Origin: Sapria himalayana | Lineage: Eukaryota > Streptophyta > Magnoliopsida > Malpighiales > Rafflesiaceae | Direction: 5' to 3' | Assembly: GCA_029783825.1 (NCBI GenBank) | Contig: JAREIK010002653.1 | Span: forward strand, 277,621-341,620 | Length of the DNA: 64,000 nt | Shown here: piece after piece, positions 1-12,530 of the stretch | How positions within the stretch are numbered: position 1 is the first letter of the stretch | Layout: every line of letters begins with the position of its first letter | Program-made: the position numbers and the translations under genes | Notes under the pieces: generated by a model | Told to the model about the DNA's origin: nothing | Databases searched by the model: none | Seen by the model: only the letters and a program-made list of their open reading frames with translations

Positions 1-1761
1 AGAGAAAGTGACTTGTAGGGATGTCATCACCTTACGAAATATGTCTACTCCTTGTCTTGTTACATACCTGTCATAGTAGTACATCACAACTAACATATGA
101 ATATTAAACTATGGTGAAACTCATAGATTAAAAAATCTGACTTAATACATACATTATCTTAAGCTTATTTTTTTAGAATAAGCAATATATATTGGTTATA
201 ATATATTTGCACTTTCAACTTCGTGAGCAGCATACTTATATTAATTAAACTTTTTTAATTTAGGGGTTTTACACAAGTTCATCTCATGAGATAAGAGTAG
301 AAGAGATGTGACTTCTTTTTGGTGGAATCTCTTGGGTGTGTCCATTGACTTACTCATCATTATCTATCATGGTCAAACTGCATAAATATATATTAGAGGT
401 GAAATCCTAAAATGATATTTTAAATAATAGCCACATCCATCAATATTTCAAATATAATAGTACCACAAATAAAATACTATATAATCATAATCACCATACC
501 TAAATACAATAAATTAATCCTAGATCATTATTTAGCATGACATTGATAAAATAATTAATGCAATATATTTTGGAGTTCATCTTGTTGAATCGAGGATTCT
601 TAATGATATTTGGCATGATGATATAATTTTGTTTAATCCTATTCATTATTGATTTTTGTTTGTGTTTGTTTTGAATTTGTCCCTAAGTAGGGATTCAAAT
701 TTGTCCTGCCTAGAGTTTTGCATGCTCTTGGCCTTAAATTTTGAATTCTTCTATTCTCGTTAGCAAAAACCATAAGTTTCCCTTTATACACCAGGATTAC
801 ATTGAGTTGTACAATATTTTAAGCTAGAAGTCATGACTTTAAGTTAATGTTGTGACTTTGTTTTTTCTATGAATCTCTTCTAGAATGTAAACATTATAAT
901 GTAAAGGAATGATGCAATTGTAATAATTATTTTCTAGAATTTAAAATCACAATAAAAAAAATTCAATGATCGAGGTAATTGCTTCCTAGAACTAGTAGTC
1001 TTGGGGGCAAGAATGCAATGACCAATGAACAATCTCTATGAAGTGTAAAGTTTTGGTAGTAAGAATACAATGACAGAGATATTTTGTCTCTAAAATACAA
1101 AGTCGTAGTTGCAAGAATGACTATGACTAAAGAATTTATTCTCTATGGTAAAAAGTCATAGTAGAAAAAGTTTTCCGCGACTAAAATTCACTTGATGTTA
1201 TGTGATATTGGCTTTGTATTGAATAAGTCATTGTGCTAGAAAATTTCATGACTTCAAGTACCAATGTGACACTTAGTTGCCATGACATGAAAATAAATTA
1301 TCAGCCAAAATTTTGTTTTAGGTTTAATGAGTTGTGATTCTAAGAAAATGGCAATGTAATGAGAAGTTAATTGTACAATGAAAAGATTGTTATAACTAGG
1401 TAGTAGAATTGTGAAATGCAAAGATAATCACAACTTATTTTGTAGAGTTGTGGTCAGGAAAGGCTACCATGACTACTAAATAGATTTGTGCTAGTGTAAC
1501 TAAGTCATGATATTAGAAATATCAATATTTTTTATTTTCTTTTTAGCTCTCCAAATTAGTTTTCCATCAAGCCCTCAAATCATACTTAAATTACATTTGA
1601 TTTTGCAATTATTCATTCATTTCCATCAAAATTATCATTTAGTAAATTTTTTTCATTATAAGATTAATTTTAGTACAAATACATCATCACAATATTATCA
1701 AACAACCCAAAAAATTAGTATATTGAGTGTCAAATAAACTTTCACATTAAAGTATTGCTCA
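1..1761 (-). mobile_element. LTR copy of the G1/G2 gypsy-like family, cut by window edge
   Basis: By eye this stretch aligns with the better preserved minus-oriented LTR at 17405-20001. Shared landmarks are a block near 20-60 resembling 18070-18110, a block near 640-860 resembling 18530-18760, and several AAGTCATGAC-type words between 820 and 1500. The boundary at 1761 is placed where a TCA (TGA on the minus strand) meets TCCTCG, which reads on the minus strand as a purine stretch just before the LTR, as in the other copies. The left end is missing. No coding potential is seen; the small ORF near 1507-1737 is AT-rich chance sequence. Confidence 0.6.
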
Positions 1762-3270
1762 TCCTCGTACAAAGAATTTCCATCTCTTTTGAAACTTATC
1801 ATGAACAATAATAAGAACACAATACAACATTAAAAAATACATAATGTATTAAAGTGAAAAAGAAGGTAGAAAGAATTATTGACCCTTGGCATCAAGATCC
1901 TTCAAAAAGAATTATCTTTGAATGGCTGAAATATGGGTATGGTCATTGAAGGTTTCTCATCATCCCTTTTGTTTCTATTTGCTTAATTTATCATCTTTAA
2001 AATCATATTGCATAACACATCTTGCTTTTTTTTTATTTAGCTGAGTGAATCTTTAAAAGAGTCCCATGCAAAGTACATATATTTCTAATTCTCATTGTAC
2101 TTCTCCAAGTCATTGATTCACTATTTCTCTCTATGATTCACATTACCATATATGTCAACATATTTTTCCTATATCATCTTTTTCCACTCATTGACAAATA
2201 GACTCAAAGATGTTGATGTGCATCAATACTCTCAATCACTCCAATTTTACTTTTTTCATCATTTTTTTTCAAAATCTTTATAATCTATTCCACAAACTTG
2301 TCTTGTGCCATCACAAATAAGTACTCATTCTTATTAACATGATCTCACACAATACATGGTATTGCTTTGTTTTTTGCATTGTTTTTCTCTTCCTTTCTCT
2401 TTACATAATCTGTTCACTCGTTATTTCTTTTTCTTAAATTCTACCACTAAAGAACTACCCATCGATATTAGCTCTACTTTCAATCATAACTCTCTATCAT
2501 CATCCTCCAATATCATTATCTTCAAAAGAAAACTTCATCAAATCTTTCTTTATTTCTTTTCATTGCCTCAATTGTCTTTAGAAAAGACTGACACTTTGGG
2601 CCTCATTTTGGTTGATTTTTCTTCTTCAAAAATGGGTTTTGATTTTATCTTTATGCTCTCTCTTCATGCACACCAATATCATGGGAGACATTCGTAGATT
2701 CATTTTGTCTCGGTCTTCAATAGTTGTGACTCTTTCGGTTAGGCATAATATCATAATCAAAGAGGAGTAAACGATGTGACTTGAAAATTGTCCTTCTTGA
2801 AAATTAAGGTGAACTTCTCCAAAGATATTGTAATCAATCACTAGGGTAAAAAGAATGATCACCCTTTCCAACATGATGATAGATATGTGGAGAGTTAGTT
2901 GCAAAAAAGAACTTAAGAAGCATAACCAATGTACCAAGCCTTGTTTTTTTTAATGAGTTTTTTTCTTACTAAATGTCCATAGGTATACTCTTTGATGAAA
3001 CAATCCAACTAGCCTTGCCAATAGTCAATATATTGATAATTTCCTTATAGTTTGGTTGTATTCTTAAAGTTGTAAAGGCTGTACCATATACAAACTCATG
3101 CGATCCATTATAATATTAATAAATTATTTATCAAAATCCATTTTAACTCATATATATAGCACTTCTTATCTTTCATATCTCCGAGATTGAAATAAAACTT
3201 CTTCATGATCATCACATTGCCAATGGAGTGTAAAATTTATCTTATTTCCTATTTTGTATCGTCTGCTAGA
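1762..3270. other. Spacer between two inverted LTR copies, no gene recognised
   Basis: AT-rich sequence lying between a minus-oriented LTR (ending at 1761) and a plus-oriented LTR (starting near 3281). Both edges carry purine-rich, PPT-like words pointing outward (GAGGATGAGC on the minus strand at about 1757-1766, GGTGAGATGAA on the plus strand at about 3272-3282). Two short opposite-strand open frames (2356-2697, 2626-2937) resemble no family I know. The stretch is probably decayed internal sequence of one or two LTR elements. Confidence 0.4.
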
Positions 3271-3280
3271 AAGGTGAGAT

Positions 3281-5830
3281 GAATTGCTCACTATTCGATA
3301 CTCAAAATATTGGATAAATTATATTATTTAGATGTGTTTGCATGCATATTAGTCTATATTGAAAAGATTTTACTAAATTTTCATGTTGAGCTAATTTGAT
3401 GAATATTAATTAAATCATAATAAATTTTGATCAAATTGATAGACTCAGTTGAGCAAAGACTTATAGAAAAGAGAAATAATAGACAGTCATGGTGATTCTA
3501 CTATTATGATTTATGCATATCTTTCATATTAATCTTAAGTAGTTGTAGTATTGTTTCATGGTTTTAGCTCTATCAAAACACTTATAGTATTATTTGTACT
3601 TCACGACTCTATTATCGAGTTACACGCTCATTTTATTGTATAACAATATGATCGTGACCATTATATTTTTCTAGAGTCATGGGTGTACTAGATCTAAATC
3701 ACTGAAAAACCATGTTATTATTTTCATGCTGTGGTAGTCAAAAACCTCAATGATATAGGTATTCATGGTACCTTTTAGAGCTGTGACTTGATTAAGATAA
3801 AGTCAAAATATCAAGAGATGTGTGTTTTGGTCCCATTTCTACCTTGATTTTCTATTATAAAGATTAATTACTCTGTCATGAAAATTCTAACATTGTGACA
3901 TTTCATTCAAAAAGTCAAGACTATAACTATGGGTAATTCTCAGCACCATGACTATATATTACATAAACTTTATTTCAAATGACAATTACAGTGCCATTGT
4001 ACTTTGCTAACAAAGCCACAAACAAAGGCACAACAAATTCCCAACACTACAATTTTTGTGTAACAAAGAGTTTTTCTCAATCATGGCAATTCCAATGTCA
4101 TGATATTTTGTTCACAAATTCAACATAAAAGTCATGATTATTTCCAATGTTGTGATTTTCTAGAGAGTTTAAGCATCTATAGAGAAGATTGTATTTAAGT
4201 TACAGAGAGTTTTATTGAGAGTTTAAACATCAGTCATGATAATTCTTTTTACCATGATATGTGTACTCTAGAGGACATCTGAATAGATGACAAAGTTTCA
4301 TTCTCAACTCTATGTCATGATTTCCAATTTAAAATATTACATAGATCCTCGATGTACAAAAGCTACACTTAGAAAATAAATAAAAAGGAGAGAGAGAGAA
4401 GATAAAACTACTCACACAATCCATAGGTGATAGATCATCAAAACGACAACCTAGAATCTACAAGATGTCATTCAATACAATTTGAGTGATTTTATCACTA
4501 ATGTCTAGCTAAATTCAATTCTAGGATTGATAATGTATTTGTGTTATGATGAATATTTAAATTTATCAGTTTATGTTTGTGTTAATACTATGTTTGTATT
4601 AATAGATATGGATGTTATTTATAATCAGAAATTAAGATTTTCCTTAATATGTTGGTTTATCTGTGTTGACCATGACTGTCGATAACAAGTAAGCCATGGG
4701 ATATACTCATGTTGTTTGAATTAAACAAAGTGATAGTTTTTCTAATTTTAACTTGCATGATAAACAAATATCTAAAAATTTCAAATTAAGATATGCTAAT
4801 CATTGCAAGTATGATGCTCATGAAGTTGAAAATACAAACATATTAAAAATTAAGCTATTATGTACTATCTAGAAGAACTAACCTTAGAGTAATGTAAAAG
4901 TTAAATTAAAAGTTTTACATGGGCTTTTTACCATAGTGTGAGAGTCATGTGTCGGCCTTGGTGAACAATTACTATGTCATGATACACATAAGTGGGGGAT
5001 ACTCATATGGTGCTGACAACCATGTGAAAACTTTTGACTTGTATGATTTCTATAAGTTAAATTCATGAGAAAATATATATATTTAATTATCTTGAGTATG
5101 ATGCTTATAAGATTATAGGTGAAAATAAAATTAGTATCATATTATCTCAAGTCATTGAAATAATTAGATAGTGGTGAATAGAATTACATACTCAAAGTAA
5201 TTGTTAAGTGCAATTGATGTATTACCTAAAAAAAGTAGATATGATAATGACTTTTCTATATAATGACATACCGCTTCAATATTAAAGTACCAAATGCATA
5301 ACTATGAGGATCATCCTTGGTAGTGATAGTCTACTGGATGATATTCATCTTCTATGCCAAGAGAACATGCATATATTTTCATTATAATTTATTTTTTATT
5401 AAATAACCAAACATGATATTTAACAAAACATCAAGAAACATAATTAATAATAAATATGTGTGCAAACCCAAGAGTTTGAGTATATTTATTATGACAAAGT
5501 ATATCTTTTCAATTCGTTCAACTGTTAATCTAATGTAAATTGATGGAATTATTAAAATAATCCTCATGGGATTAATATCTAGACTTACGTGAATTTTATT
5601 ACTTATATGATCTATATATTTGTGGAGCTATATTGGATGAGAGATTCATGTTCATCCAAGTTGAGTGATCGTGTGATTTAACTATGAGTTTTGACACCCT
5701 AGCAAAGTCATAATACTTAACCATAAAGCATTTCTTAGTTAAGATAAGAGTCATTAATCTACTCTTTTTTATCAAAAATATTGGTTTAGGTACCATTAAC
5801 TATGAGTTAAGATAATAGCCACCTACCTAG
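3281..5830 (+). mobile_element. Plus-oriented LTR copy of the G1/G2 family
   Basis: This region is collinear with the 5' LTR of element G2 (42151-44600). GTGTTTGCATGC near 3333 matches TGTTTGTTTAG, the 4560-4860 block matches 43490-43740, and the 4930-5110 block matches 43850-44010 (both contain a 'gagtatgatgcttat' type phrase). The start is placed next to a purine-rich PPT-like word at about 3272-3282. The 3' end cannot be fixed; the sequence stays LTR-like or unrecognised until the CT tract begins at about 5831. Divergence from other copies is high, so coordinates are approximate. Confidence 0.55.
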
Positions 5831-6425
5831 ACCTCTCTTAGTGTCTTTTTCAGCATCTCTCTCTACATCACTTTACACATCCCTCTATGTGTCTCTTTTT
5901 ATGTCGTTCTCTACATTTCTCTCTGCATCTCTCTCTGCATCTCTCTCCATGTCTCTCTTCATGATTCTCTCCATGTCTCTCTCTGCATCTATCTCTCCAT
6001 CTCTCTCTACATTTATCTCACCATCTCTCTCTACGTCTCTCTATGCTTTTCTTTCTAAATCACTCTCTACATCTTTCTCTAGGTTTCTTTTTGCATCTCT
6101 TTCGGTGTCTCTCTTTCTATCTCTCTCCACATCTCTCTTCATATTTCTCTGTGCATATCTCTCAGATTTTCTCTCCACGTCTCTCTCTGCATCTCTCACA
6201 TTGTCTTTGCCTCTCTCTACCTCTCTCTCCCTCTCCACCTCATTTCCAACCTATCTCACCAACTTTCTCACCTCCTATCTCTCTCTTTGCCTCTCTCTAC
6301 TTATCTTCTTTTGTCTTCACCTCTCTATGCTTATCTTGTTTTTTCTTCACATCTCTCCACCTCTCTCTCCCTCTCTTCACATCTCTCTGCCTCTTGCTCT
6401 TCCTTTCACTTCACATCTCTTTCCA

Positions 6426-6463
<38 letters not shown>

Positions 6464-9400
6464 CACATCTCTCTCCACCTCTCTCTTTGACCATCTATGC
6501 TTCTCTCTTTGGCTCTCTCCACCTCTTTCTTCAGCTCTCTCCACCTCTTTCTTCAGCTCTCTCCACCTCTTTCTTTGGTTTTCTCCACATCTCTCTTCGG
6601 CTCACTCCACATTTCTCTCCTTCTCTGTCTACCTATCTATCTACCTCTCTCATTGCCTCTCTCTCTCTACCTCTCTCCTCCTCTCTCTTTCTCTCTACCT
6701 CTCTCCTCCTCTCTCTTTCTCTCTGCATCTTTCTCTATCTCACTCTCCATCTCTCTTTTCCTCTCTGTCTATCCAGCCATCTCTCTTCCTCTTCGTCTCT
6801 CTCTCTCTCTCTCTCCATTTCTTTCCATCTCTCTCTCTGGCTCTCTCTCTACCTCACTCCACCTCACTATGCCTCATTCAGCCTATCTTCACTTTCTCTT
6901 AGTCTCTCTCTCAGCCTCTCTCTACACCTCTCTCTCTCTCTCTCTAACTCTATCATCCTTTCTATGCCTATCTCTATATCATTCTTTCTATGCATTTCAC
7001 TTCACCTCTCTCTCTACCTCTTTATGCCTCTATCTCCACCTCTCTCTCCTCCACTCTCCACCTCTCTCTCCTCCACTCTTCACCTCTCTCTAACTATATA
7101 TCGACCTCAATCTTCACCACTATCTCTACCTCACTCTTTGCATGTCTTTCTACCTCTCTTCACCTCTCTTTTTGCCACTATCTCTATCGCTCTATCTATC
7201 TCACTCTCCATCTCCCTCTCCATCTTTCTCTCCGTCTCCCTCTCCATCTTCTTCCTTCTGTCTCTGTCTCCATATCATTCTTCTTCTTCATCTTTCATTT
7301 TGTCTCCCTCTTCATCTCCCTTTCCATCTTTCTCTCTATCTCCCTCTCCATCTTTTTTTCCATCTCTCATTTCGTGTCTCATTCTTCCTCTCGCTATGCC
7401 TCTCTCCACTTCTTTCTCCACCTCTCAGCCCACCTTTTTCTCCACCTCTTTATGTCTATCTCTTTGCCTCTCATCATCTCTCTCCCCATCATTTTCTTCG
7501 GCTCTCTTTTCATCTCTCTCTCTCTCTCTCTATGTATCTATCTCTCTCTTTGTCTCTCACTTAGTCTTTCTCTATGGTTCTTTCTTTCGCTATCTCCACC
7601 TCTATCTTTGACTCTCTTTAGATCTCTCTGCCTCTCTCTACCTCTATCTCTAGCCCTCTCTTCCTCTCCCTGCTTCTCTTCCCACCCATTTATATCCACC
7701 TCTCACTCTCTCTCTATCTACCTTTCTCATTGTTATCTCTCATCCTCTCTCTTAGCCTCTCTCTCTCCATCTTGCTCAACCTCTCTCTTTGGCTCTTTCT
7801 CCGCCTCTCTCTCGGTGTGTCACTTTGCATATCAGACTGTATGTTGATTTGCATCTCTCTCTACATCTTTCTTTATGACTTTTTTCTCATCTCTCTCTAG
7901 TTCTTTACATGTTTTCTCCAAGTCTCTCTGCATCTCTTTTCATCCCTCTTCCTGTCTCCCTCTTCATCTCTCTTTCTATGTATTGCTCTGCCTCTCATTC
8001 TGCCCCTTTCTCCACCTCTCTCTTTGCCATTCTCTCAACCTCTCACTCTGCCTCTCCGCCTCTCTCATCCTCTCTCTTGACCTTTCTCTCTACCTCTATG
8101 TGCTTCTATCTTCCCCTCTCTCTCACTATATCAAAGTCTCTACATGTGTGTCTTTTTCTCAGGCTTTCTATGGCTATATATATATATATATATCTTCATT
8201 TATCTCTTGGTGTTTCTATGTTGCTCTTTCTAAGGCTCTCTTTGCCTCTATCTCTGGCTCTCTATTTTCCTTTTTTTCTCCCTCTTTTGATCCACCTCTC
8301 TACCTATCTTTTTGCCTCTCTCTTAGTCTCTCTCTTTCCACCTCACTCTTTACCTCTCTCCACCTCTCTCTACATATTTTTCCACCTCACTCTCAGCCTT
8401 TCTCTCTAAATGTCACTCTGCATCTCACTATAAATGTTGCTCTACAGCTTTCTCTGGCTAGTTGCTCTGCATCTCTCTTAACATGTTGCTCTACATCTCT
8501 CTTATCATGTTGCTTTGCATCTTTCTTTACATCTTTCTCAATGTCTATCTTTGTGCCTCTCTTTCCATGCCTCCATGTGTCTCTCTCTGCATCTCTTTCT
8601 ATGTCATTCTCTGCATCTCTCCATGTCACTCTCTATGTCTTTCCACATCTCTTTTTGCATCTCTCAACATCATTACACATTTCTTCGTGTCTATCCCCAC
8701 AACTCTCTCCTTGTCTCTCTTTGCATCTCTCTTTGCATTCTTCTCTGTCTTTCCCTATGTCTCTCGCTGTCTTTCTCTACATCTCTCCTTGTCTCTATCT
8801 ACATCACTCTTTTCATCTCTCTATGAATCTCTCTTCCCATCTCTGTCTACTTCTCTCTCTACCTCTCTTTCTCTACTAGTCTCTCCACCTCTATCTCTGC
8901 TTGTCTCTCCATTTCTCTCTCCGCCTCTCTGTTTGCCCCTCTCTCTAACCCTCTCTACCCCTCTCAACGGCCCTCTCTTTGCCTTTCTATCTTCCTTTCT
9001 ATCTCTGCCTCTCTTACAATTTCTCTCCACTTCTCTCTCTCTCTAAGCCGTTCTCTCCTTCTCTCTCTAACAGGCTCTATCTCTACTAAGCTCTCCTCCA
9101 CCTTCTCTTTATACATCTCTCTTCTTTTTTCTCTCTGCCTTTCTATTTTCTACTCTTCACCTCTCTTCGCCTCTTTTGGTCTATCTCTATGGCTATCTCC
9201 ATGTCTCTCTGTATCTCTCTACCTCTCCATCTCTCATCATCTCTTTTTGTGTCTCTCTCCCCATTTATCTCCATCTCTCTCCATCTCTATCTACATCTTT
9301 TTCTTCATCTCTCTCTTTATTTTTCTACAACTCTCTCTCTCTCTCTCCATCTCTCTATCCTCCTCTTCATCTTCCTCTCTATCTTTCTTTCTGCATCCCT

Positions 9401-10741
9401 CTTTGTCTCCCTCACCATTTCTCTCTCCATTATTTTCTCCATCTTTATTTCTATCTCCCTTTCTATCTCTATCTCTCTCTCTTTCTCTGTCTTTATTTTC
9501 TATTTCCCTCTTCATCTCTCTCTCTGTCTCCCTCTCTGGCTTTCTCTCTCTCTCTGACTCTATGCTTCTATCTCTACCTCTCTCTATCCCTCTCTAACTC
9601 TCTCTACCTTTTTCTTCCTCTTTCTCCACATCTCTCCACTATTTTCTCCACCTCGCTCTACCCCTCTCTCTACCTTTCTCTCTGCTACTTTCTCCACCTC
9701 TCTATACCTCTCTCCCCACCTTTCTCTACCTCTCTCTATCTACCTCTCTCTTTGCCTTTTTTTCTGCCTTTCTATCTATCCCTCTCTTTCCTTTCTCTCT
9801 ACAGCTCTTTCCACAACTTACTCTAGTTTTATTTGCCTCTCTCTTTCAACCTCTCACTCTCTCCATCTCTCTTTTTTCCTCTCTTTGTCTCTCTCTCCAC
9901 ATCTCTCTGCCTCTCTACCACTCTTTATCTCTCTCTCAACCTCTCTCTCTCTCTCTCTCCATTTCTCTCTATCTCTCACTATTTCTCCATCTCTCTCTTT
10001 CTCCATCTCCCTCCCCACATATATATATATATATATATCGATATATTTCCATCTCTCTCTATCTCTCCATCTCTCTCTCATTCTCTCTATCTCTATCTCC
10101 CAATCTATTTCTATTTCTCCATCTCTCTCTCTCTCACAATCTCTCTCTCTCTCCATCTCTTTCTATTTCTTTCTCTCCTCCTCCCCATCTCACAAACTCA
10201 CTCTCTCTATCTTTCCATCTCTCTGTCTCTCTCCATCTCTCTCTCTCTCTACATCTTTCTATTTCTCTCTCTCTCTCTCTATATATATCTACCTATCTTT
10301 CTCAATCTCTCTTTCTATATCTATCTACTTATCTTTCTCTATCTCTCTTTCTATATCTATCTACTTATCTTTCTCTATCTCTTTCTCTCCATCACTCACT
10401 CTCTCTCCCTCCCTCCCTCTCTCTCTCTCTCTCTCCCCCCCCTCTCTCTCTCTCTATCTCTTTCTCCATCTCTCTCTCTCTCCATCTCTTTTTGCCTCTC
10501 TTTCCATCTCTCTCTTTGTCTCTCTCTCTACACCTCTCTCCACCTCTCTTTCTCTCTCTACCTCTCTCTATCTCTCTCTTCTTTCTCTATCTCTATCTCT
10601 CTCTTTCTTCATCCTTCTCACAATCACTCTCTCTCTCCATTACTCTTTATATCTCCTCCAAATTTTTTTCCATCTCTCTCTCTCTTAGTCTTTTTCACTT
10701 CTCTCTGCATCTCTCTCTACATCTCTCTCTCTCTCTCTTTC

Positions 10742-10890
10742 TTCTCTCTCCATCTCTCTCTCTCTCTCTCTTTATTCTCTCTCCATCTCTCTCTCTCTCT
10801 CTTTATTCTCTCTCCATCTCTCTCTCTCTCTCTTTATTCTCTCTCCATCTCTCTCTCTCTCTCTCTTTATTCTCTCTCCATCTCTCTCTC
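10742..10890 (+). repeat. Higher-order tandem array of a 31-33 bp unit inside the CT tract
   Basis: The word TTTATTCTCTCTCCAT recurs at about 10771, 10802, 10834 and 10866, each time followed by a short (CT)n run. This gives roughly five near-identical units of 31-33 bp, so local segmental duplication has acted on top of dinucleotide slippage. A similar shorter case is CTATCTCTTTCTCTCCAT repeated at about 11565-11615. Confidence 0.8.
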
Positions 10891-11270
10891 TCCTCCTCTC
10901 TTTCACTCTCTCTATCTCTCTCTCTCTCTCCATCTCTCTATATCTTCCTCTCTCTCTCTCCATCTCTCTCTCTATCTCTATATCTCTCTGTCCCCTCTAC
11001 ATATCTTTCCCCCTCCACATCTCTCTCTTTCTGTCCACCTCTCTCTCTTTCTCTCTCTTTCAATCTCTCTCTCACTCTCTCCATCTCTCACTTTCTCCAT
11101 CTCTCACCCATCTCTCTCTCCCTCTCCCCTTCCTCATATCTTTCTCTCTATTTCTTTCAATCTCTTGTGCTCTCCATCTTTTTCTCTCCATCTCTCTCTC
11201 TTTCTCCATCTCTCTCTCTATTTTCTCTCTCGCTCTCCATCTATTTCTCTCTCGCTCTCTCTGTCGCTTT

Positions 11271-11301
<31 letters not shown>

Positions 11302-12307
11302 CATCTCCCACTCCTTCTCCCTCCCCACCTCTCTCTCTCCCTCCTTCCCCATCTCCCCCTCTCTCTTTCCCTCCCCATATCTCTCTCTCTATTTCTTTCC
11401 ATCTCTCTCTCACTCTCTCCATCTTTTTCTTTCCATCTCTCTTTCTCTCAATCTTTCTCTCTCCCTTAATCTCTCTCTCTCTCTCCACCTCTCTCTCTCT
11501 CTCTCTCTGTCCATCTATTTCTCTCCATATCTCTCTATCCATCTCTTTCTCTCCATCTCTCTCTCTCTATCTCTTTCTCTCCATCTCTCTCTCTCTATCT
11601 CTTTCTCTCCATCTCTCCATCTCTCTCTATCTCTCTCTCTCTCTCTCTCTACATCTCTCTCTCTACGTCTCTCTCTTTCTATTTCTCAATCACTCTATTT
11701 GTCTCACTCCAACTCTCCACCTTTCTCTCTCTCTCTCTCTCTAACTCTCATTCTCTCTCTCTCACTCTCTTTCCACATCTCTCTTATTTTCTCTCTCTTC
11801 CTTTATGTCTTTCTCTTTCTCCATCTTTCCCACCATCTCTCTCACTTTCCATATCTTTCTTCTTTTTTCTTTCTTTCTCTGTCTTTCTCCTTCTCTATCT
11901 TTCTCACCATCTCTTTCTCTCTCTCTCTCTCTCTCTCCATCACACTCAATATCTCCTCCATCTCTCTCTCTCTATGTCTCTCTCCGTCTCTATCTCAACC
12001 TCTCTCTTTTTCTATCTCTATCTCTCTCTCCATCTCTTTCTTTATCTCTTTCTCCATCTCTCTCTACATCTCTTTCTCTCTCTCTCTCTCTGTCTCTGTC
12101 TTTCATTCTCTTTCTATCTCTTTCTCTCTCTTCATCCCTTTCTCTCTCTCTCCACCCCTCTCTTTCACTCCATCTATCTTTTAGTCTCTCCAACTCCGTC
12201 CCTATCTATGTCTTTCTCTCCATCTCTATGTCTCTCTTTCTCTCTCTATCTTTTTAACTCCATCTCTCTCTCTCCCTCTCTTTAATACCATCTCTCTCTC
12301 CCTTCCC

Positions 12308-12351
12308 ATATATATATATATATATACATATACATACATATATATATATAT

Positions 12352-12395
<44 letters not shown>

Positions 12396-12405
12396 TTATT
12401 TATCT
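12308..12405 (+). repeat. (TA)n / (CATA)n island inside the CT tract
   Basis: An uninterrupted run of TA dinucleotides alternating with CATA tetranucleotides, about 98 bp, bounded on both sides by CT repeats. It is the largest of four TA islands in the tract. Confidence 0.9.
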
Positions 12406-12499
12406 CTCTATATTTCTTTCAATCTCTTTTTCTCTCCATCTTTTTCTCTCCATCTCTCTCTCTCTCTCTCTCAATTTCTCTCTCTCCATCTCTCTCTCT

Positions 12500-12530
<31 letters not shown>

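Noticed and set aside
2626..2937. Minus-strand open frame of 103 codons between the inverted LTRs
   Set aside because: I could not match it to Gag, protease, RT or integrase patterns, and its overlap with an equally long frame on the other strand argues against coding.
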